Shown here: positions 15,036 to 16,128 of the stretch, one piece after another | How the letters are laid out: every line of letters begins with the position of its first letter | Numbering within the stretch: the first letter of the stretch is position 1 | Notes under the pieces: generated by a model | Told to the model about the DNA's origin: nothing | The model's database searches: none | What the model saw: the letters and a program-made list of their open reading frames with translations, nothing else | Program-made: the position numbers and the translations under genes | From: JADHZC01 sp964409505 | GTDB taxonomy: Bacteria > Pseudomonadota > Alphaproteobacteria > Rickettsiales > Rickettsiaceae | Direction: 5' to 3' | DNA length: 16,128 nt | NCBI GenBank assembly: GCA_964409505.1 | Contig: CAYPDK010000018.1 | Location: 1-16,128 of the forward strand

Positions 15036-15287
15036 AAAATCACTCTACACAAAAATTATTATTCTAAGTTGTAAATAAGATCTTTCAATACTAATTGCAC
15101 TACTAAACTGTATCTTTAAACAACTATTTTACTGATCTTAATTAATAAGACTTATCATATCCTGTGTCTGAACTATACTTTCGAACTAGAAAATTTTAAA
15201 AAATGGCTCTTCTCTAAAACCACTCCCTTACATCAAAAGAAATATTCCAACAAAAAATCTACAGATGCCTAAAAAAATAAACTCTAA

Positions 15288-15406
15288 GCTTGACAACTAC
15301 CTACTCTCCCACAATCATTACAACGTAGTACCATCGGCGTTATGAGGTTTAACATTCGAGTTCGGAATGGATTCGCGTTGTTCCACTCATGCTATTGCTA
15401 TCAAGC
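15288..15406 (-). rRNA. rrf: 5S ribosomal RNA
   Basis: Read on the minus strand, the gene shows the conserved 5S core (CCATTCCGAACTCG, then GCCGATGGTACTACG and GGGAGAGTAGGT). The two ends pair as helix I (GCTTGATA with TGTCAAGC), which sets the boundaries. It lies about 97 nt after the 23S gene. Ends are accurate to a few bases. Confidence 0.93.
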
Positions 15407-15478
15407 TAAGAATAAATTCTATATTTCATGTAAAATAAAACTTCTCTACACAATAATGATGCTTATATAATATTAACC

Positions 15479-15499
15479 CTACATATATTTTTAATGTAG
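15479..15499 (-). other. Short hairpin in the 23S-5S spacer
   Basis: CTACAT (15479-15484) and ATGTAG (15494-15499) form a 6-bp stem just beyond the 23S 3' end on the minus strand. It may be part of an rRNA processing site. Confidence 0.3.
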
Positions 15500-15502
15500 A
15501 AT

Positions 15503-16128
<626 letters not shown>

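Larger units (their letters stand above)
14922..15287. other. Spacer between the 99-residue gene and 5S rRNA
   Basis: No gene is visible. The spacer holds the hairpin at 14959-14981 and the inverted repeat at 15006-15035. Near its right end, on the minus strand, T-runs (about 15271-15277 and 15252-15257) follow the 5S gene and could end rRNA transcription. Confidence 0.5.

Overview
The window is AT-rich (roughly 70% A+T), with long poorly coding spacers and small or eroded genes, which fits an obligate intracellular alphaproteobacterium. Three things point to the Rickettsiales: a VirB4 paralogue with a degenerate NTPase motif, an adjacent cysteine-rich protein carrying VirB6-like motifs, and a bacterial lipoprotein/fatty-acid/malic-enzyme gene set typical of that order. 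I cannot place it to genus from this sequence alone.

Layout. 1-1367 is gene-poor: a set of interlocking hairpins (50-132), a small minus-strand ORF with an N-terminal hydrophobic segment (356-604), and a possible eroded ORF (939-1178). A good sigma-70 promoter (1294-1322) then drives a 400-residue protein built from about five 43-residue repeats with an acidic tail, an effector candidate. From 2694 to 9194 lie housekeeping genes: lnt (apolipoprotein N-acyltransferase, minus), fabI (enoyl-ACP reductase, plus), tRNA-Leu(CAA) (plus), maeB (malic enzyme with phosphotransacetylase-like domain, minus), a small secreted coiled-coil protein (plus) whose frame continues past an in-frame TAG, and an overlapping minus-strand pair: smpB (trans-translation partner) and an unusual HU/IHF-like protein.

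9381-14417 is a two-gene minus-strand type IV secretion unit. A VirB4 paralogue keeps Walker A but has lost the usual Walker B glutamate. Three bases after it comes an 858-residue secreted, cysteine-rich protein that looks like the extracytoplasmic part of a rickettsial VirB6 without its polytopic membrane domain. Upstream and opposite is a 99-residue protein ending in perfect 30-nt repeats. From about 15288 to the right edge is a minus-strand rRNA unit: 5S, and the 3' part of 23S, which is cut by the window end.

How it fits together: Lnt finishes lipoproteins, FabI closes the fatty acid elongation cycle, and MaeB makes pyruvate and NADPH from malate, a plausible carbon route for a host-dependent cell. 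The VirB4/VirB6-like pair would belong to the scattered rickettsial (rvh-type) T4SS, and the repeat protein at 1368 is a candidate substrate, but that link is inference. The most interesting items are the VirB6-like ectodomain-only protein, the degenerate VirB4, the short-armed HU/IHF protein overlapping smpB, the TAG-interrupted secreted protein, and the perfect inverted repeat over that gene's promoter.
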